Of a stretch of 28,414 nucleotides of DNA, positions 1-9,100 are shown piece after piece. Each line of letters begins with the position of its first letter. Within the stretch, counting starts at the first letter, position 1. Origin of the DNA: Pelagophyceae sp. CCMP2097 (Eukaryota; Sar; Pelagophyceae); the NCBI GenBank assembly GCA_026770575.1, contig MU657185.1:455578-483991 (forward strand), in the 5' to 3' direction. Below the pieces are notes generated by a model. That model did no database searches and was not told where the DNA came from. It was given only the letters and a program-made list of their open reading frames with translations. The position numbers were made by a program, and so were the translations under genes.

Positions 1-221
1 GGGTGGATCTTAAGCAAGCAACCGTCAAACCCGAGTCAAAGGTTGGCTTCCAGGCCTAGAGGCCCGGTGCCAAGGCCTCGGAGAGCGCGTCAGCACATAT
101 AGCGCGGCGTCTCCTCGCGGTGGTATGGGTCCCTTCCGCATGGGCTTGTGTACAATTGTAATGCTCCTCGAAAAGTGCCTTTTGCATGAGGCCTCTGGAC
201 GGTTCCCCTTTCGTACATCCC

Positions 222-1058
222 TCAAAGGCTTTTCGAACGGGCCCGTGGCTCGGATGGGCGTGCCCCGCAAAGCTCGGTCGGAGGATGAATCGCCACGGCA
301 GGGGCGCGTAGGTCCCTTACAGGCTCGCACTGGCACTGGGGCGAGTGCGTCGGAACAACATCACAAGTCCCGGCGGCGGCGGCGGCTCCAAGGGCGCGGA
401 CCTTCGCCGCGCGGCCTTTTGGCCACGCGGCGGCCTCGAGGAGGTGCGCTTTGCGCGCGCGCTCGTCCTTGGCCGCAGCCGCGCCGGGGAAGCTCAAACG
501 TGGCTCGGGAGAGGTCTCCGGGGCGGTCACGCGATCATCGAGCGCACGCCAATGTGCGCCGAGGTTCGAGCCTTTTTTGCTTGGCAGCGTCTGCCCCGCG
601 AGGCTCGCCAGCTGGTAGTGGCGCATGAGTGTGTCGGCTTGCGCAGCCGTCATGTTCAACAGGTCGCCGAGCGTGCCCGGGAACCACCCCGGCAAGGCGC
701 CGGCCGCGTCGGGCACGATTGTAAAATCATGGAGGGGCTAGGTGGCGGAGGCGTTCGCGTTTTTCGCCAGCATCACCGTCTGCGCCTGCATCTGCATCTG
801 CACCGCCTGCGCCTGCATCTGCGCCTGCATCTGCACCACCATCTGCGTCAAGTGCGCCAGCTGCTGGTCGATGCCTATTCGTCGGAATTGCGCCGGCGCG
901 GCGCGGAGCAATAAAGTTCGCCCCGTCTTCGAGGAGAGCAAAAAGGCATCCGAACGAACCGTACATTGGCCGTCCGTAGGGACTTGGACGATGGGCATCT
1001 GCAGAGGCAGCATGAGGTTGAGAAGCTGGTTCCCCACCGTCGGGACCGGTTGGTTCAT
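222..1058 (-). CDS. unrecognised protein, one in-frame TAG (broken or spliced)
   Basis: I do not recognise this gene. Reading leftward from an ATG at 1058, one frame is open to 741, meets TAG at 738-740, then continues in the same frame to a stop at 222. The first part carries a Gln/Met-rich coiled stretch (repeated MQAQ units, about 765-860). The second part begins with a compact, plausible helical segment containing FPGTLGDLL, MTAAQADTLMRHYQL and KKGSNLGAHW, faintly like a SAP/HeH fold, and then degrades into Ala/Arg-rich sequence that may be untranslated. The TAG may be a nonsense mutation or the acceptor of a 39-nt intron (776 to 738, GTGATG...CCTAG), since 40- and 42-nt introns ending in TAG occur nearby. 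The MQAQ coil plus small domain would also fit a mobile-element-derived protein. It is divergent from the protease gene that starts at 1200. Confidence 0.35.
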
Positions 1059-1199
1059 GCCGCCTTCAACAACGGGAAACCACGAAACCTCAGGGCAACA
1101 GCACAATATCGCTTAAATTCAGCGATCATGAACGGGTTTCCGGGGCGACGAGACTCGGACGGCGCGTGCAGTGACTCGGTGACGCAAGCCCGCGCCGCG

Positions 1200-2324
1200 A
1201 TGCTCAAAGTATCGGTTTGCATCGCGGTCTGCGCCGGGTTCCAGGTCCGCCCGCTGCGCCTCGCGGCGCCGCGTGCTCGCGCGCTCGGGGAGCGGGCGGC
1301 TGCCCCGAGGGCGCCGGCGGCTGCTCCGGCGGCCGGGCCGTCCCTGCAGAACCCCATCGTCGCAGACCTGCCCGCGTACGCCGCCGCCGTGTCGGTGCAG
1401 GCGATCCCGGTCCTCTTCGACGACAAGGCCGCGCACTACGTCTTCTTCCTCTCGCTGGCCACACTCACCGTTTACCTCTCAGCGCGCGCGCCGACGCTCG
1501 TGCCGCCCGAGACGAAGCCGCTGACCCTGGAAGCGGCGCTCCTCGCGCCCGTCTTCGCGTCGGCGTCACTCGGCGCGCTCTACGCATGCATCACAGTCCT
1601 CCACGTTGACCCGAGCCAGGTGTACCGAGTCCTCACGTCGGCCTTTGCAACCGTGGCCGCCGCCGTCCTCTTCGACGACACGCTCGACGCCGTCCACGTC
1701 TGGCGCGGCGGCGACGAGGCGGACGAGGCGGACGCGGCGGACGCGTCCGCGCCTGCGCCCGCGGCCGCGGCGCTCGCCGTCGCCGTCGCCGCGGCGTACC
1801 TCGCGGGCGTGGGCAACGGCGTCGCCGTGTCCAACTTCCTCGCGTGGTCACTGGCGCTCCTCGCCGTGCGCACGGTGCCGCTCAAGTCGTTCCGCGTCGG
1901 CGCCACGCTGCTCGCGGGCCTGTTTTTCTACGACATTTTCTTCGTCTTTGGGTCGGACATCATGGTCACCGTCGCGCGGACCATCGACGCCCCTGTCAAG
2001 CTCGTCGCGCCCAACGCGCCGGGCGCGCTCAACGCGCAGGCCATCCTCGGCCTCGGCGACGTGGCCATCCCGGCGCTCCTCGTCGGCTTCCTGGCGCGCT
2101 ACGGCGCGATGCGCGGCGACGCCATCTGGCTCCGCAACGGCGTCGCCGCGTACGCGGTCGGCCTGTCCGCAGCTTTCTACGCCAACGAATTCATCCGCTC
2201 GGGGCAGCCGGCGCTGCTCTACCTCGTCCCGGCCATCGTCGGCTCGGGCGTCGCGACGGCGCTCTTCGTCGACGGCAGCCCCGCACCGCTCTTCGAATAC
2301 CAAGAAGACGAGACGCCCAGATAA
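1200..2324 (+). CDS. SPP: signal peptide peptidase family intramembrane aspartyl protease
   Basis: This 374-residue polytopic membrane protein belongs to the presenilin/SPP family (GxGD aspartyl proteases), which cleave type II transmembrane segments inside the lipid bilayer. All three signatures are visible and in order: FFYDIFF with catalytic Asp245, LGLGD with catalytic Asp287, and QPAL at about 336-339. Six or more hydrophobic helices surround them, and the length is usual for SPP. The region between the early helices and the catalytic core holds an acidic DEADEADAAD loop. No intron is needed. I chose the ATG at 1200 because it starts a short hydrophobic leader (MLKVSVCIAVCAGFQ) followed by an Arg/Ala/Pro-rich stretch; an in-frame ATG at 1128 is the alternative. 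It converges with the next gene, with only 92 bp between stops. Confidence 0.9.
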   Translation: MLKVSVCIAVCAGFQVRPLRLAAPRARALGERAAAPRAPAAAPAAGPSLQNPIVADLPAYAAAVSVQAIPVLFDDKAAHYVFFLSLATLTVYLSARAPTLVPPETKPLTLEAALLAPVFASASLGALYACITVLHVDPSQVYRVLTSAFATVAAAVLFDDTLDAVHVWRGGDEADEADAADASAPAPAAAALAVAVAAAYLAGVGNGVAVSNFLAWSLALLAVRTVPLKSFRVGATLLAGLFFYDIFFVFGSDIMVTVARTIDAPVKLVAPNAPGALNAQAILGLGDVAIPALLVGFLARYGAMRGDAIWLRNGVAAYAVGLSAAFYANEFIRSGQPALLYLVPAIVGSGVATALFVDGSPAPLFEYQEDETPR

Positions 2325-2416
2325 CTCGGTTGGAAATGTAGTATCGTATTCGGTTTCGGCGCGGGTGGTGATGGTCGCGCGCTAGTGAGCTGCAGCGTCC
2401 CCGGCGCCGCGGCCGC

Positions 2417-3539
2417 TCATATGGCGGCGATATCTTGGATGTGCGCCTCGTACGTCGCCGAGCCGATGCGGTGAGACGTGTCGAGCGTCTCTTCGAGGCG
2501 GAAGCGCCTGCGCGGGCTACGGTTCGACAAAATGCCGCCGAGGCGCGAGGCAGGGCGGCCGCCGCGGCGCGAAGGAGGGAAACTCACGCGGCCTTGGCCA
2601 CCTCGAGGACGCTCTCGAGGAACTCCGTCGAGAGAGCCTCGACGGGCGCCGCCCGCGCCTCGGCCGGTGCCGACGTGAGGAACATGAAGCCGACGACCGC
2701 GGCGAGAACGGCCGCCGCGATGCACCTGCGATGGATGACGCGTGACGGCGGCCGGCACCGAAGACGACGCGAGTGCCATGGGACGCCGCGGGGTGTGACA
2801 GGAACGCAGAGCTCGGGAGGCCGAGGAGTCCCATCTCGGTGACGGCCGACGCCGGTGGACTCCGGTCGACCCTCTTCGCGGCCGGCGACTCGTTCTTCCT
2901 CGCGGAAACATATGTCACCGTCGCCTTGGGCGGCGACGCGGCGAGCTCGGGCGCCACGGGCTTCTCAGGCTTGTCGAGGCAGGAGAACGAGACGCGGTGA
3001 TTCTTCTTCGCCGTCGTCGGCGCGCAGCCGTCGTTCTTCTTCTTGGTCGCCGACGTCGGCGCGACCTTGGTAGCCGACGCCGGCGCGACCTTCTTGGTCG
3101 CCGACGCCGGCGCGGCCTTGACGCACGTGGTCTGCTTGTCGCACGCGGTGGCCTGCTTGTCGCACGCCGCGGCCTGCGTGTCGCACGCGGCCGGCGCGGC
3201 CTTGGCGGACGCGTTCTTTTTCGCCGAGACGTCGCACTCGTTCTTCTTCACAGAGACGTCGCACTCGTCGGCCGAGGACTTCTTCGGCGTCTTCTTCGGC
3301 GTGTTCGCCGCCTTGAGCGGCGCGCTCTTCCGAGGCGACTTGGAGACGTCGTCCAAGTCCTTTGGCGCCGGCGCAACGAGCTCCTCTTCAACCACCTTGC
3401 TCGCGCTGCGCGGCGCCTTCTTCGCGCTCTGGGTAACGTCGAGCGCGTTCTCGTCGAACTCCGGCGCCTTGAACGACAACCTGCGCGACGTGCGAGGCGT
3501 CGTCATCGTCAGAGAGCGGGCGTGGATCTCCGAGTGCAC
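2417..3539 (-). CDS. lysine-rich protein with RVxF-like motif and C-terminal membrane segment
   Basis: I do not recognise this as a known family. The N-terminal exon (from 3539, or ATG at 3506) encodes a hydrophilic Lys/Ala/Ser/Thr-rich chain with many Ser/Thr-Pro sites (SPRK, TPKK, TPRT, SPPK), short repeats (CDVSVKKN/CDVSAKKN; three ACDxQ units) and RRLSF and HRVSF, the latter matching the PP1-docking RVxF motif. A later exon (2725-2588) encodes one hydrophobic helix (IAAAVLAAVVGFMFL). It splices through an 80-nt intron (2587-2508, GTGAGT...GCAG) to the last exon (2507-2417), ending HIQDIAAI. The junction between first and second exons is unresolved: the acceptor is after 2726 and must be phase 2, with several weak donors between about 2850 and 2740. 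A tail-proximal anchor and phosphorylatable basic arm suggest an ER or nuclear-envelope protein; that is inference. Confidence 0.55.
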
Positions 3540-4151
3540 GTTGGGATTTCCACAACCGTGTAAGCTGCCACAACTGATCCGTTGAACGGATCATTTTGTG
3601 TTGCGTGTTTATGAAAAGCGGCTCTCGTACCACCATGCCATGATCCCGCGCAATGTTTCGAAAATGTGGAGTTCCCACGTAACATGCACGGTTTGGCAAA
3701 ACCAATTACAGATGGGGAGAGCTAGTGTAACATTTGAATTAGGAATTCCTATCCACCACGGCTGGCATCGTCGGCTGCACGCCCCTATTTTAAAGCCTCA
3801 GGTCAGTACTTGCATGAGGGGGTCAAGCGCAAAGTGCACAAACCACTCCCGCAGGCATGGCACCCGGGCCTTTTGGACCGGGAGCCTGACTTTGGAACCG
3901 ATTAGCCGGTTATACCCTAATGGGGCAGCCCCACCCAGGGTGGATCTTAAGCAAGCAAAGGTGTCGCGGCGGCTTTTTCGATCGAACTGATGGTACATTA
4001 CAACGTTTAATTTCGTTGCGTTTTTGCCGGACCGAGGATCCGCGAGGATTGCGACGAGTTTCTCAGAACTCGGGGGCCAAGGCCCACGAGCTCGCCGCGC
4101 CACTATAGACCACATCCGCGCGTCGTATAGCACCACGCTCCAGTCGGAGCA
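3540..4151. other. 612-bp divergent intergenic region, lower GC
   Basis: This lies between two divergently oriented genes and is more AT-rich than its surroundings from about 3540 to 3780. Short open frames cross it in several directions but none resembles a protein. It contains a 12-bp palindrome (3740-3751) and a copy (3938-3958) of the 21-bp sequence that opens the window at 1-21. Both upstream promoters presumably lie here, but I see no convincing core element. Confidence 0.5.
3938..3958 (+). repeat. 21-bp direct repeat (second copy at 1-21)
   Basis: The 21 bases here are identical to positions 1-21 of the window, in the same orientation. Similarity stops abruptly on the right side of both copies; on the left, copy 1 is cut by the window edge. 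It could be the end of a dispersed repeat. Confidence 0.6.
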
Positions 4152-6847
4152 ATGCGGGCGGCCCAGCTCTCGCTTTTCTGGGCGGTGGGCGCCGCGGCGG
4201 CCCCGTTCGACTACGACTTTAGCGGCCGCGGCTCGGCGGCCGCCGTGCGCGCCATGCTGAGCCGCGTGCTCAGCCTCGACGACGACGTAAGATACGTTGG
4301 AGTTTTTGAGAGGACGACGTCAGGGTAGAGAGACGTTGGTGGTGCGTGCGGGGACGCGGGGATTCTCGTCGACGGCAATCGCAGGCGTTGCCTTTTTCGT
4401 CCATCACGATCGACGCGGGCCTCGGGTGCGGCGGCGCGTTCTCCAAGCTCTGCTTTGTCCTCGAGGACGCGCCGGGCGGGCCGGTGTTGAGCGCGACGTC
4501 GGCCGTCGACGCCTCGTTCGGCGCCGCGTGGTACCTGCGCAAGCGCTGCAACATGTCCTTTGCGTGGGACCGCGCCGGCGGGAACAACGTCGTCTCGCCG
4601 CGGCCGTGGCCGGCCGTCGGCGGGCGCGTTTCTTCGGCGCGGCGGCGCGACGCGAGCTACGGATTTAACGTCTGCACGAACTCGTACTCGCAGGCGTGGT
4701 GGGCCTGGGCCGACTGGGAGGCGCACCTCGACTGGCTGGCATTGAGCGGCGTCAACCTCGCGTTGGCGTACACGGGCCAGGAGCGTGTTTATGCAAAGGC
4801 GTACTCCAGCTTCGGCGTCGACTGGAAGACGTTCGCCGAGTGGTCCAACGGGCCCGCGCACTTGGCCTGGTCGCGCGGCCAGAGCATGCACGGCGTCGGC
4901 GGACCGCTGCCAAAATCGTTCGCGGGCGACCAGTGGAGAATCCAGCGGACCATCCTCGGCCGCATGCGAGAGTGAGCCTTTGCGGGGCGCCGTGCGAGCG
5001 CCTCGACGAGAGCCGCGCCCAGGCTCGGCATCGTGCCCGTGCTGCCGGCGTTCCAGGGCAACGTGCCGCCGGCGCTGGCGGACATCTTCCCGGCGGCCAA
5101 CATCACGGTACAAAAAGCGCACTGGGGCGGCGGCAAAGCGGCGTGGCTCGACGCCACGGACGCGCTGTTTGGCAAAATCGGGGACGCGTACATGGCGCAG
5201 CTCGTGCAGGACTTTGGCATTGATTTGGACGGCGACGGCGTCGGCGACGAGACGGAGCACGTCTACGCCGCAGACGGCTACTTCGCCGCGGGCGACCCAC
5301 CGTGGTACGATACAAGGCGCGGCCTCGGGCGCGCCTACGGCGGCGCGGACGACGCGTTCGCGCACGCGCTCGGCGCGTACACGGCCATGAACCGCACGGA
5401 CCCGGCCGCCCGGTGGCTCTACCAGGGCTGGATCCTCGGCGCGTCCGATGGCGCCGAAATCGCGGCATACGCCAACGCGGTACCGCCGGGCAAACTCCTC
5501 GTCTCGGCCATGTGGGAGGAGTGGGCGCCGCTTGCGCCTACTTTGGCGGCCGCCGAGGTGCCGTTCCTCTACGGCGCGCTGCAGAACTTTGGGGGCACGC
5601 TCTTCATGGGCATGTCCGTCTCCACGCTCGCTGAGGCGGGCAACGAAGCGCCCGGCGTCGCGGCGAGCTTTGCGCGCTTCGGTTCGCTCGCCGCTGGCGT
5701 GGGCGCGTTCCCAGAGGGCATCGACCAAAACCCGGCCTATTTCACTTACCTTTTCGACGCCAACTGGGAAGCCGTGCCCGACCTAAACGACTGGTGGAAG
5801 CAGTACGCCGTAGAGCGCTACGGCGGCGGCGACACAAATCTGCAAGGGGCGTGGGCCAAGCTCGCGGTGCGAATACGCGCCGTATTCCACCGTCACCACC
5901 GGATAGGCTTCCGTCTACGGCGTCGACGAGCGCGACCCGCCCGGGGGCGGCTTCTGGCGCGAAAAAGCAAAGGGCGGCCTCGTGGCGGCGCCGCTCATGC
6001 AAGACGCGTCCGACGTGCGTCTCGCGCCGGCCCCAGACGTGCCTACCGCGCCTCCCGGGCCGGCCCCAGGGCGTGGGTAGGAACCGTCTCCGATCTGGTA
6101 CAATCTCACCGACGTCGTCGACGCGTGGCGGCTGCTCTCCACCTCGGCGGCCGAATCGCCGCAGCTCGACTACGACGTCGTCAACGTCGGCCGCGAAGTC
6201 CTCAGCCGCCTTGTCGACGTGAGTCCGTCGCGTCGAGCGCGTTTCTTGACTACTTGGCAGTGTACAAGTATATCCTGACTTTAATCCTTTCTAGAATGTC
6301 ATACGTACAGGCGTTGTACTACCCAGCGATGATAAACGCGACGACCGACGCCGTCTCGGCGGCGGCGGCGGCGCTCGTCGACGTGCTCGCCGACGCCGAC
6401 CGGCTCCTCTGCACGTCGCGCGCGTTTCGGGCCCGCGACGCGCTGGGCAAGGCGCGCGCGCTGACGGCGGACGCGTCCGAGCAGCGCTTCCTCGACCGCG
6501 TCGCGCGGGCGCAGGTCACGACGTGGCTCCCCGCGTGCAGCGACGCGGAGGACTACGCTTCGGGCGTCTGCTCGATGCACTTCCAGGGGCAGAAGCCGCC
6601 GCTCGAGGACTACGCGAATAAGGCTTGGGGCGGCATGGTCCAACACTACTACGGCAACCGAATTCGGTGCTATTCCAAGCATTACGCCAACGAAACGGGT
6701 TACTACGCGTGCATCGACGACCTCGCCTTTGACTTCCAGGCCGACTTTGACTACGCACAGTTTCCGCTCTGCGACGCGCCGCTGCCGGAAGACACCGCAG
6801 CCTCCGTCTCCCTCGACCTCCTGGCCAAATACGAGGACCAGATCTAG
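4152..6847 (+). CDS. NAGLU: alpha-N-acetylglucosaminidase, GH89 (six exons)
   Basis: NAGLU hydrolyses terminal alpha-linked N-acetylglucosamine, in animals from heparan sulfate in lysosomes. Exons by homology and phase: 4152-4286, 4385-4971, 5023-5866, 5907-6038, 6081-6218, 6311-6847; together exactly 790 codons plus TAG, the family's usual size. The start has a short hydrophobic signal peptide (LSLFWAVGAAAA). Diagnostic blocks are FNVCTNSYSQAWWAWADWE, SGVNLALAYTGQE, VPVLPAFQGNVP, WLYQGWIL, LQNFGG, the nucleophile block FPEGIDQN (Glu472), IWYNLTDVVDAWRLL and LEDYANKAWGGM. Introns are 98, 51, 40, 42 and 92 nt; the 42-nt one ends in an in-frame TAG. Oddity: where the family has its acid/base Glu (an FNE-type motif after the YxAD segment) this protein reads YAADGYFAAGDPP, preceded by an EF-hand-like DLDGDGVGDETE loop (308-319). 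Family assignment is firm; catalytic competence is not. Confidence 0.93.
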
Positions 6848-7243
6848 AAAAGGCGTGCTCGAAGCACGCGGCGTGACGCTCGAAGCACGCGGCTCGAACG
6901 ACCCCTATTGCACATATGTGACTTGTCTAACATGAACAAACTTGCCTCCTCACCAGAGAACCAAAGCCTTCGAACACCCTCCAGAGGGCTCAGTTCGATC
7001 CGGCCCCGCGCCGTCGGAGATACGGTTGGATTCCAATGCGTCCAAACCCCGCTGGCACTGTCCGTTCGACTCGCAGCCATGGTGCTCCAGGGTTTTGGGG
7101 TAGAGACGAGAGGCGACGGACGATGATTGATTTGAAACAATATGATCATTATAAATAAATAAGCGCCGTGTTCGGAGCGGGCATCGCGTGCTGCCGGCAA
7201 TTTGTTGAACTCCACGGAGCCGCCCGCCGTCTCGGGGATTCGA
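6848..7243. other. 396-bp convergent 3' intergenic region
   Basis: This lies between the stops of two convergent genes. Near 6855-6897 a 15-bp motif (gctcgaagcacgcgg) occurs twice, 21 bp apart. An AT-rich run with AATAAA-like hexamers at about 7145-7162 may serve polyadenylation. I see no gene. Confidence 0.5.
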
Positions 7244-8925
7244 TTATTGCGCGGCGTCGTTCGCGCGCGCAGAGCCCCGCTCGATGAACACGTGCGTGAC
7301 GGCGGCGCCGAGGATGGACAAGGCGGCGCTCGCGTAGAGGACGTAGTTCAAGCCTGCGTCGGTGGGCGTTTTTCGACGGCGGATCGAAGAAAGTCCTCAC
7401 CGGCGCGCGTCTTGAGCGCGGGGAAGATTTCCGTGCCGAGGACGGCGCCGAGCTTGCCCGACGCCGCTGCGACGCCGTTGAGCGTCGAGCGGTACGCCGC
7501 CGGGAAGACGGCCGCCGGCAGGACGAACGTCGTCACCGCCGGGCCGAAGGAGAGCGCAAAGTACACGAAGCAGTAGGAGAGAAAGACCTGCGGACGCGGG
7601 CCCTCTGATTCGGTGCGAGGAGTGCCCACGGCCGAGGCAGGAATGGCGTTACCAGCGCGGGCCGGTCCTTGAGCGCGATTCGGAGCGCGGCGAAGGCGGC
7701 GAGGGCGGCTGCGGCGAGGTAGAATCCGGCGAGCTGGAGCGTCTTACACGAGACGCCTCTCTTGAGGAGCTCGACGGTGAGCAGCGTTCCAGGAATGGCG
7801 CAGGCGATGGCGGCGAGCTGCTGGGCGGCGGCGCGCTCGATGGACTCGTCGGCCTCGAAGACTGCACTGACGACGTCTGGTCCCATGAGCGTGAGGCCGT
7901 AAAACGACACGTCGAACAAGAGCCAGGAGAGCGACGTACCCAAAACCTTCTTCCACGTCGGCCATAACCGCAGGTCGGCCAAGAGCAGCGCGTTCGTGCG
8001 GCCCGACCGCGCCAGCAATTCGCGCGGCGGCGCGTCGTCGCCGAGCAGCGCGCGCTCCGGGCTCTCCTCCTCAAACGCCGCCGCCTTGCCGCCGCCGTCG
8101 TCGCGCGAGAGCCAGACGACTGCGAGCGCTGGAATCGCGCCGACGCCGAGGAGGACGCGCCACTGGTAGCAGTTGCCCTGGTTTTGCAGCACGCTCCGCA
8201 GCAGGATGGCCACGATGTACGGCGCCATCGCGCCGGGGCCCTGCCAGAAGAAGGCCCGCGACGTCCGCACCACCGACGCCTAGCTCGTCCGTGAGAACCG
8301 TCGAGGAGCGCCGCCCCCCTCGCGGGCGAGGCGTACCGTCTTCTCCTCTTTGTCGTCTTGGTTCGCCGCGGTTGTCGCCTCGGCCGCCGACGCGGCCGAG
8401 AGCGGGTAGACGCCTAGCGTCTTCGGTTCTCTTCCCGACGCTTTCGAGCGGGGCGTTTGCACCTCCGAGGCCGAAGCCGATCAAGAAGCGCGCCGCGACG
8501 ACGATGGCGTACGCCGTATTCGCCGAGCCCCACGGCGCCACCGCCGAGAACAGCGCGGACACCGCCGCGAGGCCGAGCCTAGGCGCGCGTTGCGAAAAAC
8601 GCTCGGGTCTGTACACATCGGCGCCTTGGGAGGCGCACGTCATTGAGAGCGCCCTGGACCGGCCGACGACGTCGCCGAGGTAGCCCATGCACATCTGCCC
8701 CAGGATGCAGCCGGCAAACGCCGCCGACGACGACTGCTCCTTGACCCAGAGGTGCTGCGGCGCCATGTCCTCGCACTTGGCCGCGACCTTGAGGCCCATG
8801 GCGATGCTTTGAAAGTTGTACTGCACGGAAAAGTTGCCCAGCGCCGCCGCGGCCTCCTTGCGCCGCGACGCGCGCGACGCCGTGCGCGCCGCCGCCGCCC
8901 GCGCGGCGCCCTCCCCCACGTCCAT
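7244..8925 (-). CDS. MFS transporter, phosphate:H+ symporter-like (six exons)
   Basis: A 12-helix major facilitator carrier, closest in pattern to the phosphate:H+ symporter group; the substrate is uncertain. Exons on the minus strand: 8925-8639, 8578-8463, 8413-8337, 8279-7653, 7587-7401, 7353-7244, summing to 467 codons plus TAA with all phases closing. Visible features are the loop 2-3 MFS signature GYLGDVVGRSRA (81-92), GFGLGGVYPLSA (130-141, the GGxYPLS motif of the phosphate group, recreated exactly by splicing a 49-nt intron), FFWQGPGAMAPY after a Lys/Glu-rich loop, an acidic central loop, and the late helices ALSFGPAVTTFVLPAAVFP and GLNYVLYASAALSILGA. Introns are 60, 49, 57, 65 and 47 nt. 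The ATG at 8925 is the first in frame. It lies 175 bp downstream of the helical-repeat gene's stop, on the same strand. Confidence 0.88.
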
Positions 8926-9100
8926 CGCGACAAGCGGGCGGGGCACGCAGGCGCGCGGAACGCGCGTCGCGGAACGTACAAATTCGACGATCGCTGAAAA
9001 GGGCCGAAGGGTTTCCTAAGTACTCTTGTAGGAATTCCTAGTTAACTTTTCCTATAGAAATCGGACCGAACGGAACCCCCGAAGGGCTGAGGTCAAGACG

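Noticed and set aside
4211..5728. 505-codon minus-strand open frame
   Set aside because: It is antisense to NAGLU exons 1-3 and crosses two introns of that gene; no recognisable protein.
6072..6080. nonsense mutation in NAGLU
   Set aside because: The in-frame TAG is the acceptor end of a 42-nt intron; removing it restores a gap-free alignment.
6261..6310. use of the acceptor at 6260 or 6294 for the last NAGLU exon
   Set aside because: Neither fits the phase of the GTGAGT donor at 6219; the acceptor ending at 6310 does and gives LVD-ALYY as in the family.
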